In this document: positions 16,789-24,039 of the stretch, one piece after another
How the letters are laid out: each line of letters begins with the position of its first letter
Numbering within the stretch: position 1 is the stretch's first letter
Assembly (NCBI RefSeq): GCF_900107415.1
Contig: NZ_FNPX01000003.1
Location: forward strand, 124,001-188,000
Source: Jannaschia faecimaris
GTDB lineage: Bacteria; Pseudomonadota; Alphaproteobacteria; Rhodobacterales; Rhodobacteraceae
Direction of reading: 5' to 3'
DNA: 64,000 nt
Notes under the pieces: model-generated
Told to the model about the DNA's origin: nothing
Database searches by the model: none
Seen by the model: only the letters and a program-made list of their open reading frames with translations
Program-made: the position numbers and the translations under genes

Positions 16789-16918
16789 GGCCGCACTCAT
16801 CCGAAGTGTCACGATTAGTTTCGAAAGGCTTCATTGACTCTTCATGTTTGCGTGTCACGCTTTTCAAAGCGTTCGCCTGCTGCAGGAGCAGCGCATCTCG
16901 AATTTGTGGAAGGCCGTT

Positions 16919-17293
16919 ATGTCAGAGTCCGATCTCTACCATCTGCCCAAGGACGTTCGCGACGGGCTTGCCCTTGCCCGCGAACGGGATCGCAAGGCCA
17001 CGGGTGGTCGACTGCGTGTCCAGATGGGCGACACCTGGTATCCGATCATCACCTTCGACGAGGCAGGGTTTGAAGTGCTGCTCAGTGCCTTTGACGGTGC
17101 GCCCAACCTTCGTGGTCTGGTTGATATTCACGAGGGTCCGCGGATGATTCGTACAGTGCTGATCGTCGCCGGAGAACCTTCGGGCGAGACGATGCGCTAT
17201 GACTTCAAGCGTGCGACTGCACCGCGAACGCAGGCCCCGGTTGATTACGAGCGGAAGGTCGATGCGCCTGCGGGGTACCTGGGGCGGACCTGA
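16919..17293 (+). CDS. Small conserved-looking protein, function unknown
   Basis: 124 residues, no recognised domain, no signal peptide or membrane helix. It begins SESDLYHLPKDVRDGLALARERDRK, and a central part (MGDTWYPIITFDEAGFEVLL, then GLVDIHEGPRMIRTVLIV) reads as a beta-rich fold, somewhat like a PilZ-type barrel, though the RxxxR signature is not evident. The ATG at 16919 has GGAAGG five bases upstream. It is separated from cobM by 130 bases, so it may have its own promoter. Confidence 0.65.
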   Translation: MSESDLYHLPKDVRDGLALARERDRKATGGRLRVQMGDTWYPIITFDEAGFEVLLSAFDGAPNLRGLVDIHEGPRMIRTVLIVAGEPSGETMRYDFKRATAPRTQAPVDYERKVDAPAGYLGRT

Positions 17294-17297
17294 GGGC

Positions 17298-18089
17298 TCA
17301 GGGAAGGGGCGCGGTCGAGTAATAGGCCGCGGCTTCGCCGGAAATGCGCGCCCACATCTGATCGCCCTTGGAGAAGTGCCACCATTCGGTCGGGTTGTTG
17401 GCGAAACCGGCCTCCACCATAAGCCAGTAGAGCAGACGTCGATTGGCGCGCGCTTCCCGATGCGAAAAGGCCAGGTCCGCCGGGTCCGTTTCCAATGCGT
17501 CGGTATTCGATGCCTCCGAAACATCGTCAAAAATCGTCCCCATGAACAGCTCCGGCCCGTCGATTTGACGGATCGTCAGGTCCACCGCCGAACCCGTCGC
17601 GTGAGGTGGCGGTGACAGCGGGTCGATGGCACCATCTGCCCCGCGTGCCCAGTATCGTTCGGTTTCGGATGCGATGCGGGCGGAGTCCCAATCGGGGCGC
17701 AGCGCGCGCAGGCGGTCGGGCATCCAATGGTCGTGGAAGTAGTTTTGTACCGCGATCGGCCGCCAGCCGTCGAACACCCAAAGCTCCAGACCATACTCGG
17801 CCAGCCTTTCGTTCACACCGATCAGTCGGTCGATCAGCGGCCGGCGCAACAGCAGGTCGGGCGTGCTGCCCTTGATCGGCTGGTGATAGGGGGCGGTTGG
17901 CGTGTGGTAGGCGTTGGCACCCTTGATCCCGTGATCGCGCACCTCTTCCATCGGGTCGTCGATGCGAGGATCGGACAGATCGATGGCGTGATCGCGGTAT
18001 CCGGGGCGCAGGGCTGCGGCTTGTGCCACCTGCGGACCAAGGGGCCGATTGCGCAGTTCGGCCAGCGGGCCTTGGATCAGGGTCAACAT
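17298..18089 (-). CDS. D-alanyl-D-alanine dipeptidase, VanX/M15D family
   Basis: 263 residues. VanX signature residues are present: FDGWRP with R110, HATGSAVD giving zinc ligands H163 and D170, and EWWHFS with catalytic E235 and zinc ligand H238. There is no signal peptide, as in cytosolic VanX/DdpX. It hydrolyses D-Ala-D-Ala to free D-alanine. No vanA/vanH-like genes are nearby, so a peptidoglycan-turnover role (like E. coli DdpX) fits better than glycopeptide resistance. It is divergent from a D-amino-acid transaminase gene across a 62-base gap. Confidence 0.9.
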   Translation of the reverse strand: MLTLIQGPLAELRNRPLGPQVAQAAALRPGYRDHAIDLSDPRIDDPMEEVRDHGIKGANAYHTPTAPYHQPIKGSTPDLLLRRPLIDRLIGVNERLAEYGLELWVFDGWRPIAVQNYFHDHWMPDRLRALRPDWDSARIASETERYWARGADGAIDPLSPPPHATGSAVDLTIRQIDGPELFMGTIFDDVSEASNTDALETDPADLAFSHREARANRRLLYWLMVEAGFANNPTEWWHFSKGDQMWARISGEAAAYYSTAPLP

Positions 18090-18151
18090 GGAAGCAGGCT
18101 TGACCGCGCGCGCCGCACTTCGCAAGAGGGTGTGTGCCCAAGGAGGATACG

Positions 18152-19006
18152 ATGCGGACAGTCTATGTGAACGGTGAATATCTGCCCGAGGATCAGGCCA
18201 AGGTGTCGGTCTTCGACCGCGGCTTCCTGTTTGCCGACGGCGTCTACGAGGTGACCAGCGTGCTGGACGGCAAGCTGATCGACTTCGCGGGCCACGCCAA
18301 GCGCCTTCAGCGATCCATGGACGAGCTGGATATGAAGGCCGCGATCGACATGGACGATCTGCTTGGCATTCACCGCGAACTGGTCGTGCGCAACGACCTG
18401 AGCGAGGGGCTCATCTATCTCCAAGTGACGCGCGGTGCCGCAGATCGGGACTTCCTGTACCCGGCGGAGGACACGCCGCCGACGATCGTCCTGTTCACTC
18501 AAGCCAAGCCTGGGCTGGCGGCAAACCCGATGGCCAAAACGGGCATGAAGATTGTTACGGTCCCCGACCGTCGCTGGGGCCGTCGGGACATCAAGACGGT
18601 CCAGCTGCTCTATCCCAGCATGGGCAAGATGGCGGCCAAGGCACAAGGTGCCGACGACGCCTGGATGGTCGAGGACGGGGCCGTCACCGAGGGCACCTCG
18701 AACAATGCCTACATCGTCAAGGACGGCGTGATCGTCACTCGTCACCTGGGCGAGGAAATCCTGCACGGGATTACCCGCAAGGCCGTGCTGGCCCTCGCGC
18801 GGGAGGCCCAGATGAAGGTCGAGGAACGGGCCTTTACCCTTGAGGAAGCATTGCAGGCGGACGAGGCTTTCATCACGTCGGCCAGCAGCTTCGTGATGCC
18901 GGTCGTGTCCATCGACGGAGAGACCGTCGGCACCGGCAAGCCGGGCAAGATCGTGGGCCGCTTGCGGGAAATTTATCTTGAAGAGATGCGCAAGGCGGCT
19001 GTCTGA
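18152..19006 (+). CDS. D-amino-acid transaminase (class IV aminotransferase)
   Basis: 284 residues, the size of D-alanine aminotransferase. It has the class IV start (YVNGEYLPEDQAKVSVFDRGFLFADGVYE), the PLP lysine K148 in RRDIKTVQLL, and the TEGTSNNAYIV segment near 180. Typical reaction: D-Ala + 2-oxoglutarate to pyruvate + D-Glu. The ATG at 18152 is preceded by a strong AAGGAGGAT site. A branched-chain aminotransferase is the main alternative, but the VFDRGFLFADGVYEVTSV segment is characteristic of D-amino-acid transaminases. Confidence 0.9.
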   Translation: MRTVYVNGEYLPEDQAKVSVFDRGFLFADGVYEVTSVLDGKLIDFAGHAKRLQRSMDELDMKAAIDMDDLLGIHRELVVRNDLSEGLIYLQVTRGAADRDFLYPAEDTPPTIVLFTQAKPGLAANPMAKTGMKIVTVPDRRWGRRDIKTVQLLYPSMGKMAAKAQGADDAWMVEDGAVTEGTSNNAYIVKDGVIVTRHLGEEILHGITRKAVLALAREAQMKVEERAFTLEEALQADEAFITSASSFVMPVVSIDGETVGTGKPGKIVGRLREIYLEEMRKAAV

Positions 19007-19095
19007 CCCCAAGGTCTGGCATCGCCCGGTCTGGTCCGCCCTAAACTGGCACAATCGTTGCGATCGGCTTTCCGCCGGGGTCGAAAGCCGTTCCT

Positions 19096-19347
19096 TCAGT
19101 CCCAGCCGAGGATTACCTTGATCTGTGCCAGGGTGTTCATGCGGTTGAACCCGCCGACCGACAGCGCCGAGCCTTGCAGGTGCATGTGCAGGGCCGCGAT
19201 CTGACGGGTGGTGAGCGTGCTGGCATCGACGCCCGCGAACCCGAGCAGGTCCAGCCGCTGTTGAACCGAGGCGACCAACTGCGCGTTGGGTGCCGCCATT
19301 ATCGGGGTCGCGAGGCCGAGTGCCACGATGAGGAGCAGCGCCCGCAT
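19096..19347 (-). CDS. Tiny exported protein, paralogue of the upstream gene
   Basis: 83 residues with a clear signal peptide (MRALLLIVALGLATPIMA). The mature part contains LLGFAGVDASTLTTRQIAALH and ends NTLAQIKVIL. That pattern (GF, VDA, L, T/S-xQI, L, then a helix ending in I-x-IL) recurs in the gene immediately upstream, whose stop is one base from this start. Function unknown; the helix-turn pattern looks structural and predicts a small periplasmic helical bundle. Confidence 0.72.
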   Translation of the reverse strand: MRALLLIVALGLATPIMAAPNAQLVASVQQRLDLLGFAGVDASTLTTRQIAALHMHLQGSALSVGGFNRMNTLAQIKVILGWD

Positions 19348-19348
19348 G

Positions 19349-19663
19349 TCAGTTCTTGTCGATGATGCGCTGCAAGAAGCCCCCGCGTAAAACGGCCCGG
19401 ATGCGCGCCTGCGTGTCGCCAACCGATCTGCCGTCGTGGAGTGCCGAATCGATCAGCGAAATCTGCTGGTTCGAAAGGCGCGTCGCATCGACGTCGAAGC
19501 CGTAGTGCCGCATCTCGCGGGCGACCCGCCCATGCTTGCCGGTCAGTTCAGGTCGGTCCCCAACAATACCGGGCGGTGGTGGGACAAAGACACCCTGCGC
19601 GTGGACCGGGGTGGCGAACGGTGCGGCGACCGTGATGGCGAAGGCGAGTGAAAGACGGATCAT
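19349..19663 (-). CDS. Small exported protein, first of a paralogous pair
   Basis: 104 residues with a signal peptide (LSLAFAITVAAPFATPVHA) and a proline-rich start to the mature part. The C-terminal half (YGFDVDATRLSNQQISLID, ending TQARIRAVL) matches the pattern in the adjacent downstream gene, so the two look like a tandem duplication. They are one base apart and must be co-transcribed. No known family. Confidence 0.72.
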   Translation of the reverse strand: MIRLSLAFAITVAAPFATPVHAQGVFVPPPPGIVGDRPELTGKHGRVAREMRHYGFDVDATRLSNQQISLIDSALHDGRSVGDTQARIRAVLRGGFLQRIIDKN

Positions 19664-19745
19664 GTGAAAAGCTCCTTTGGTCGGCAGTCTAGCTACGCAG
19701 GGCGCGGGGCGCAAAATGATCCCTGCGTAATCGGCGTCGCGCGGG

Positions 19746-20057
19746 TCATGGCTTGCCGACGTTCTCGGCGAAACTGGTTCTGAATGCAGCCTGCTGGTCG
19801 GGCGACGCCTCGGTCTGGTGCTGCGCCTTCCATTCGGTGAAGGGCATGCCGTAGAAGATTTCGCGCGCTTCTTCCTTGGACATCTCGATACCGTGCTCAG
19901 CCGCAGCTTCGCCGTACCACCTCGACAGGCAGTTGCGGCAGAACCCGGCAAGGTTCATCAAATCGATATTCTGGGCGTCGGGACGATCTTCCAGCAGGTG
20001 CTTGCGCAGGCGGCGGAAGGCGGCGGCCTCTAATTCGGTGCGGGTGGCATTGTCCAT
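19746..20057 (-). CDS. DUF1244 family protein
   Basis: 103 residues, cytosolic. The conserved core of this alphaproteobacterial family is visible: AFRRLRKHLLEDRPDAQNIDLMN, then FCRNCLSRWY with two Cys, and EEAREIFYGMPFTEWK. Function is not known; the Cys pair may bind metal. It reads away from the exported pair in the same direction, 82 bases upstream of them, and is divergent from pyk. Confidence 0.88.
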   Translation of the reverse strand: MDNATRTELEAAAFRRLRKHLLEDRPDAQNIDLMNLAGFCRNCLSRWYGEAAAEHGIEMSKEEAREIFYGMPFTEWKAQHQTEASPDQQAAFRTSFAENVGKP

Positions 20058-20222
20058 GGAATCCTCTGGGCTGTCGATTTGCGGCAGATTGCTGTCGAAT
20101 TGGACATGTGCTCCTTTTCATGCCCAATCAAGTCGTCGCGGGACTTGGTTCCGTGTCATCTGGCCACTAGGGTGCGCAAAATCGTCCGCACTGTTGCACA
20201 TCTCCGAAGGGCGATGCAGAGG

Positions 20223-20236
20223 TGTGAGCGCTAACA
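20223..20236. promoter_or_regulatory. LacI-type operator candidate before pyk
   Basis: TGTGAGCGCTAACA is a 14-base imperfect palindrome with the AGCGCT core typical of LacI-family operators, one mismatch from a symmetric TGT-T-AGCGCT-A-ACA. It ends 25 bases before the pyk ATG. In Rhodobacterales a LacI-family regulator of central carbon metabolism (CceR) controls glycolytic and gluconeogenic genes; that this site is its target is inference. Confidence 0.5.
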
Positions 20237-20261
20237 TCTCGATCCTAAGGAAAGCGCCGCC

Positions 20262-21707
20262 ATGAGACGCCATCGCAACGTCAAGATCGTCGCCACCCTC
20301 GGGCCGGCCTCCAGCGACTACGATACGATTCGGGCGCTGTTCGAAGCGGGTGCCGACGTGTTCCGGCTCAACATGAGCCACGGAGACCACGATGATATCC
20401 GGTCCCGCCACAACATCATCCGCGACATCGAGCGCGACACCGGGCGTCCGATCTGCATTCTGGCCGATCTTCAGGGGCCCAAGTTGCGCTGCGGCACCTT
20501 CGAGGGCGACTCGGCCGAGATCGAGGAGGGGCAGAAGTTCCGCTTTGACCTCGATGACGCGAAGGGCGACGCGACTCGCGTGCAACTGCCTCACAAGGAA
20601 ATCTTCGACGCGCTGGAACCGGGCGGCACACTTTTGGTGAACGACGGCAAGCTGCGTCTGAAGGTCGACAAGTGCGGCAAGGACTATGCCGATTGCACCG
20701 TGATTACAGGCGGCACCATTTCCAACCGAAAGGGTGTGAACGTGCCCGACGTCGTGCTGCCGTTGGCGGCGCTGTCGGAAAAGGACCGCAAGGACCTTGA
20801 GTTCGTCTGTGAGTTGGGCGTCGACTGGCTCGCTCTTTCTTTCGTTCAGCGCGCCGCCGACGTGCACGAGGCGCGGGACCTGGCCAGGGGGCGCGCGGCG
20901 ATCCTTTCCAAGATCGAGAAGCCCGCCGCTGTTGATGCCTTCGACAGCATCCTTGAGGTGTCGGATGGAATCATGGTGGCCCGAGGTGATCTGGGCGTCG
21001 AATGCCCCGTTCAGGCCGTGCCGCCGATCCAGAAGCGTTTGATTCGCAATTGCCGGGCCGCCGCCAAGCCTGTGATCGTCGCAACACAGATGCTGGAATC
21101 GATGATCGACAGCCCGATGCCGACCCGCGCCGAAGTTTCGGACGTGGCGACTGCGATCTACGAGGGGACCGATGCGATCATGCTCTCGGCCGAATCCGCC
21201 GCGGGCAGCTACCCGATCGAAGCGGTCCAGACGATGAACAACGTCGCGATCGAGGTCGAATCCGACGGCACCTACCGCGAGATCATTGAGGCCAGCCGCT
21301 CGGCCAAGTTGTCGTCGACTGCCGACGCCATTGTCGCCGCCGCGCGCGAGATTGCAGATACAACGGACATCAAGGCGATCTGCTGCTTCTCGCACTCGGG
21401 TTCCACCGCGCTGAAGGTATCGCGCGAACGGCCTCGCGTGCCGATCATCGCGTTGACACCCATAACAGAGACGGCGCGGCGCATGGTCCTGTCCTGGGGT
21501 ACACATTGCGTTGAGACCCAGACTGTCGAGCGCTTCAAGTTCGCCGTCGTCTCGGCTGTACGCGCCGCCAAGGCGTCCGGCTTCGTGGATCTGGACGATC
21601 AGGTCGTCGTCATGGCGGGCATCCCGTTCAACATGCCCGGCTCGACCAACATCCTGCGCATCGCGCCCTGCGACGAGCGTCTGATCTTCGGTGGTGAGGG
21701 TGACTGA
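20262..21707 (+). CDS. pyk: Pyruvate kinase
   Basis: 481 residues, the full bacterial length. The N-terminus has KIVATLGPASSD and VFRLNMSHGDHDD (active-site Arg/Asn). The catalytic lysine region is ILSKIEKPAAVDAFD, the metal-binding Glu/Asp are in MVARGDLGVE, and VIVATQMLESMI follows. The C-terminal domain (about 350-470) ends normally. It converts PEP and ADP to pyruvate and ATP. An AAGGAA site precedes the ATG, and a LacI-type operator lies just upstream. Confidence 0.98.
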   Translation: MRRHRNVKIVATLGPASSDYDTIRALFEAGADVFRLNMSHGDHDDIRSRHNIIRDIERDTGRPICILADLQGPKLRCGTFEGDSAEIEEGQKFRFDLDDAKGDATRVQLPHKEIFDALEPGGTLLVNDGKLRLKVDKCGKDYADCTVITGGTISNRKGVNVPDVVLPLAALSEKDRKDLEFVCELGVDWLALSFVQRAADVHEARDLARGRAAILSKIEKPAAVDAFDSILEVSDGIMVARGDLGVECPVQAVPPIQKRLIRNCRAAAKPVIVATQMLESMIDSPMPTRAEVSDVATAIYEGTDAIMLSAESAAGSYPIEAVQTMNNVAIEVESDGTYREIIEASRSAKLSSTADAIVAAAREIADTTDIKAICCFSHSGSTALKVSRERPRVPIIALTPITETARRMVLSWGTHCVETQTVERFKFAVVSAVRAAKASGFVDLDDQVVVMAGIPFNMPGSTNILRIAPCDERLIFGGEGD

Positions 21708-21760
21708 ACTTGGAGGAGGTCGGCGGCGTCCTCGATTAGATCGGGGAATGGTGGGCGTCG

Positions 21761-22021
21761 TTGCCCGCCGTCCCCGACCTCGATCTGCCGGTGCCGTCCG
21801 ATCCGGACCTACTTCTTGCGATTGCGACGGTTGTTGCCGCGCTCGGACTGATGGGCCTGATGACGGGCTGGGTCGAAAAGCAACTGTCCCATGTCTCCTT
21901 GCTCGCCGCGCTGATTGGCGCGGCGCTGTTCTTCTGGGTATGGGAGACTGACCGGGAGAGTTTCGGCTGGATAGCCCTCCCCGAGGCCTTCATCGAACTA
22001 GTCGCGCGCGTATTGCGCTAA
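21761..22021 (+). CDS. Small two-helix membrane protein, function unknown
   Basis: About 86 residues with two hydrophobic helices (LLLAIATVVAALGLMGLM and HVSLLAALIGAALFFWVW) joined by a short polar loop. The frame opens after a stop at 21737 and has no ATG before the first helix; a TTG at 21761 or a GTG at 21791 must start it. It lies 53 bases after pyk and may be co-transcribed. No recognised family. Confidence 0.6.
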   Translation: MPAVPDLDLPVPSDPDLLLAIATVVAALGLMGLMTGWVEKQLSHVSLLAALIGAALFFWVWETDRESFGWIALPEAFIELVARVLR

Positions 22022-22037
22022 GCGGACGTGGGGGCGC

Positions 22038-22643
22038 TCAGGCCGCTTCAGGCGCGAAGTTCAGGCTGATGCCGTTGATGCAGTAGAGCATCTTGCGATC
22101 AACCAACAAATGGTGGCCCAAATGGGATGCGCAGCGACGGCAATGCACCTCAATCGCCAGCAAGCTATCGAGCAGTTCTTGTTCCTCTGCGGAGAATGCC
22201 TGTTCCTCGGGCAAATCCGGACCCATCATCGGAGATGCGTCGCCGCTGCGCGCTGCGAACTGGTCGTAGACTGCCCGGTCGATTGACGTCAGAACCGAAT
22301 CCGTTTCGGCCAGCCTGAAGAACAGCCATCCCTTGTCCAGCACGACCTTGTGGCGCGCATCGAAAGTTGGAAGGTCGCACCCTTTGCAGCGATAGATTCC
22401 GGCCTCGGAGCTGTCCCATTTGGGATCGGAGCGCGGCGCTTCCGTCGCGCCGTCGCGCAGGACGAGGTACTCATCATCGGTCAACATCGCGCGCCATTCC
22501 GCTTCGGTCCGCGTGACCTCAAAGGTGAAGGCGTCTACGCCGTTGGTTGCGGCGAAAGCTTGGGGGGCGACAGCGGTCGCGCCAAGCACACCGGGCAGGG
22601 TCGTGAGGATCGCTCGTCTGGTTACCTTGGACATATCAAACAT
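22038..22643 (-). CDS. msrB: Exported peptide-methionine (R)-S-oxide reductase, MsrB family
   Basis: 201 residues. The twin-arginine-like start (KVTRRAILTTLPGVLG) ends in PQAFA, so it is exported, probably to the periplasm. MsrB features are the zinc pairs C86/C89 (YRCKGCDLP) and C168/C171 (HCRRCASHLGHH), and the catalytic C188 in YCINGISLNF. The usual GWPSF motif is changed to GWLFF, and an extra ~15-residue insert precedes the second zinc pair, so it is a divergent member. It would repair oxidised methionine in exported proteins. An ATG at residue 4 is an alternative start. Confidence 0.88.
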   Translation of the reverse strand: MFDMSKVTRRAILTTLPGVLGATAVAPQAFAATNGVDAFTFEVTRTEAEWRAMLTDDEYLVLRDGATEAPRSDPKWDSSEAGIYRCKGCDLPTFDARHKVVLDKGWLFFRLAETDSVLTSIDRAVYDQFAARSGDASPMMGPDLPEEQAFSAEEQELLDSLLAIEVHCRRCASHLGHHLLVDRKMLYCINGISLNFAPEAA

Positions 22644-22848
22644 CCTTCTATCCGTGGAGGCAGACCGATCCTAGCGGCTGAACCCCTCGCGAGATATGAA
22701 CGAGTGCGTGATGCCGCCCGCGCAGGCGGCTGGCCAAGGTGCTCATGGGTGGTTGCAAAGCCAATCCATCCCCGATATGTGCCGCGCTCGAATACCCGCA
22801 CGTCCGGCGATTGGGATGCCGAGTCGTGCGTTGAAGAAGGAGACCGAA

Positions 22849-23049
22849 ATGCCCAAGATGAAGACAAAATCGAGCGCCAAGAAGCGCTTCAAGATCACGG
22901 CAGGTGGCAAGGTCATCGCCGGTCAGGCGGGCAAGCGCCATGGCATGATCAAACGCAGCACCAAATTCATCCGTACCGCGCGCGGCACGACCACTTTGTC
23001 CGCACCGGACGCCAAGATCATCAAGGGCTTCATGCCCTACGATCGATAA
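22849..23049 (+). CDS. rpmI: Ribosomal protein L35
   Basis: 66 residues, highly basic, starting [16 protein letters not shown] with the conserved [10 protein letters not shown]. Structural protein of the 50S subunit. A strong AAGGAGA site precedes the ATG at 22849. It lies 12 bases before rplT. The usual upstream partner infC is not present; the 205-base gap upstream may hold the promoter and an L20-binding leader, but I cannot identify a defined structure. Confidence 0.98.
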   Translation: MPKMKTKSSAKKRFKITAGGKVIAGQAGKRHGMIKRSTKFIRTARGTTTLSAPDAKIIKGFMPYDR

Positions 23050-23061
23050 GGAGGACACACC

Positions 23062-23421
23062 ATGAGCCGCGTAACCTCCGGTAAGGTCACCCACGCCCGC
23101 CACAAGAAGGTTCTGACTGCTGCGAAGGGCTATTATGGCCGTCGCTCCACAACCTTCAAAACCGCCACTCAGGCCGTCGACAAGGCGAACCAGTACGCCA
23201 CGCGCGACCGTAAGAACCGCAAGCGCAGCTTCCGCGCTCTCTGGATTCAGCGGATCAATGCCGCCGTGCGTGCCCACGACGCCGAGATGACGTATTCGCG
23301 TTTCGTCAACGCGCTATCGAACGCAGGCATCGAAGTTGACCGCAAGGTTCTGGCCGATCTGGCCGTTCACGAACCCGAGGCCTTTGCCGCGATCGTAGAT
23401 CAGGCTAAGGCCGCCGCGTAA
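23062..23421 (+). CDS. rplT: Ribosomal protein L20
   Basis: 119 residues, starting [28 protein letters not shown], with the conserved [21 protein letters not shown]. It binds 23S rRNA early in 50S assembly and often represses its own operon. An AAGGAGG site stands before the ATG. A good hairpin terminator follows, so rpmI-rplT form a closed two-gene unit here. Confidence 0.98.
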   Translation: MSRVTSGKVTHARHKKVLTAAKGYYGRRSTTFKTATQAVDKANQYATRDRKNRKRSFRALWIQRINAAVRAHDAEMTYSRFVNALSNAGIEVDRKVLADLAVHEPEAFAAIVDQAKAAA

Positions 23422-23444
23422 GCGACCGCTTGGCGATCTGAAGA

Positions 23445-23475
23445 AGGGCCGTCCTCTGGGGCGGCCCTTTCTCGT
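23445..23475 (+). terminator. Rho-independent terminator after rplT
   Basis: A GGGCCG...CGGCCC stem, extendable with G-C pairs into the loop, is followed by TTTCTCGTTT. It lies 24 bases after the rplT stop. Confidence 0.8.
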
Positions 23476-23476
23476 T

Positions 23477-23676
23477 TCATTCAGCGACCGCAACCACTTC
23501 GGGACATCGAAACTGATGGACGAACGAGACGGTGTCGCCGCCGGGCACGGTGTCGATCAGTAGAGCTGCTGAACCGAAACCCGCATTGCATCCACGAGTG
23601 AGGCCATGGCGCAGACCAGTGCTCTTGCGCCGCCAAGAATCCATGCGATGTCGAGCCTGATTGCAGGAAGTGTCTT
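23477..23676 (-). pseudogene. Possible decayed gene in the rplT-DUF1330 gap
   Basis: The 323-base gap holds no intact gene. On the minus strand two frames look coding-like end to end: an upstream piece around 23557-23676 (RLDIAWILGGARALVC then VDAMRVSVQQLY and a stop) and, in another frame, a piece ending at 23477 (ALLIDTVPGGDTVSF then HQFRCPEVVAVAE and a stop). One small indel near 23560 would join them. The second piece alone could also be a 55-residue ORF starting at 23644. Composition is the only support. Confidence 0.25.
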
Positions 23677-23744
23677 GGCGTGCCTGCGGGTGGTGGATGT
23701 GTTCCCGGCTTGCGTTTCTGGGCAGGCGGAGGGCTGAACTGCGC

Positions 23745-24038
23745 TCAGTCCATCGGCCCGTAGGCGGTCATGGTCTGAACCGAGCTGGAATCGCGCAACG
23801 CGACAAGCTCCTGATATTCGGGAGATGCATTCCACCTCTTGAGCGTTTCGAGGTCAGGAAAACTGACCACGACGACCATCTCGCCATGCGATGGGCCGCC
23901 GGCCAGTGTGGCGCTGTGCTTGCCGCGATACATCATTTCGGCCCCGAAGGGGCGCGCCACCTCCTGTGTTCTTCGCATGTAGTCCTGAAACTTCAGCGGA
24001 TCGGTTACGGTAATGGTGGAAATCATCAGCGCGGTCAT
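23745..24038 (-). CDS. DUF1330 family protein
   Basis: 97 residues of the dimeric ferredoxin-like alpha/beta barrel type. It has the expected order ISTITVTDPLKFQDYMRR, GAEMMYRGKHSATL and VVSFPDLETLKRWNASPEY. The family's function is uncertain. Its start is one base after the stop of the NmrA-like gene (TGA-T-ATG), so it is the second gene of that transcript, presumably controlled by the divergent HxlR regulator. Confidence 0.88.
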   Translation of the reverse strand: MTALMISTITVTDPLKFQDYMRRTQEVARPFGAEMMYRGKHSATLAGGPSHGEMVVVVSFPDLETLKRWNASPEYQELVALRDSSSVQTMTAYGPMD

Positions 24039-24039
24039 A

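Noticed and set aside
17298-18089. Glycopeptide-resistance (van) locus
   Set aside because: Only the VanX-like dipeptidase is present; no VanA ligase, VanH dehydrogenase or VanRS pair is nearby.
20118-21506. Long open frame antisense to pyk
   Set aside because: Pyruvate kinase on the other strand is unambiguous; antisense frames stay open because of high GC at third positions.
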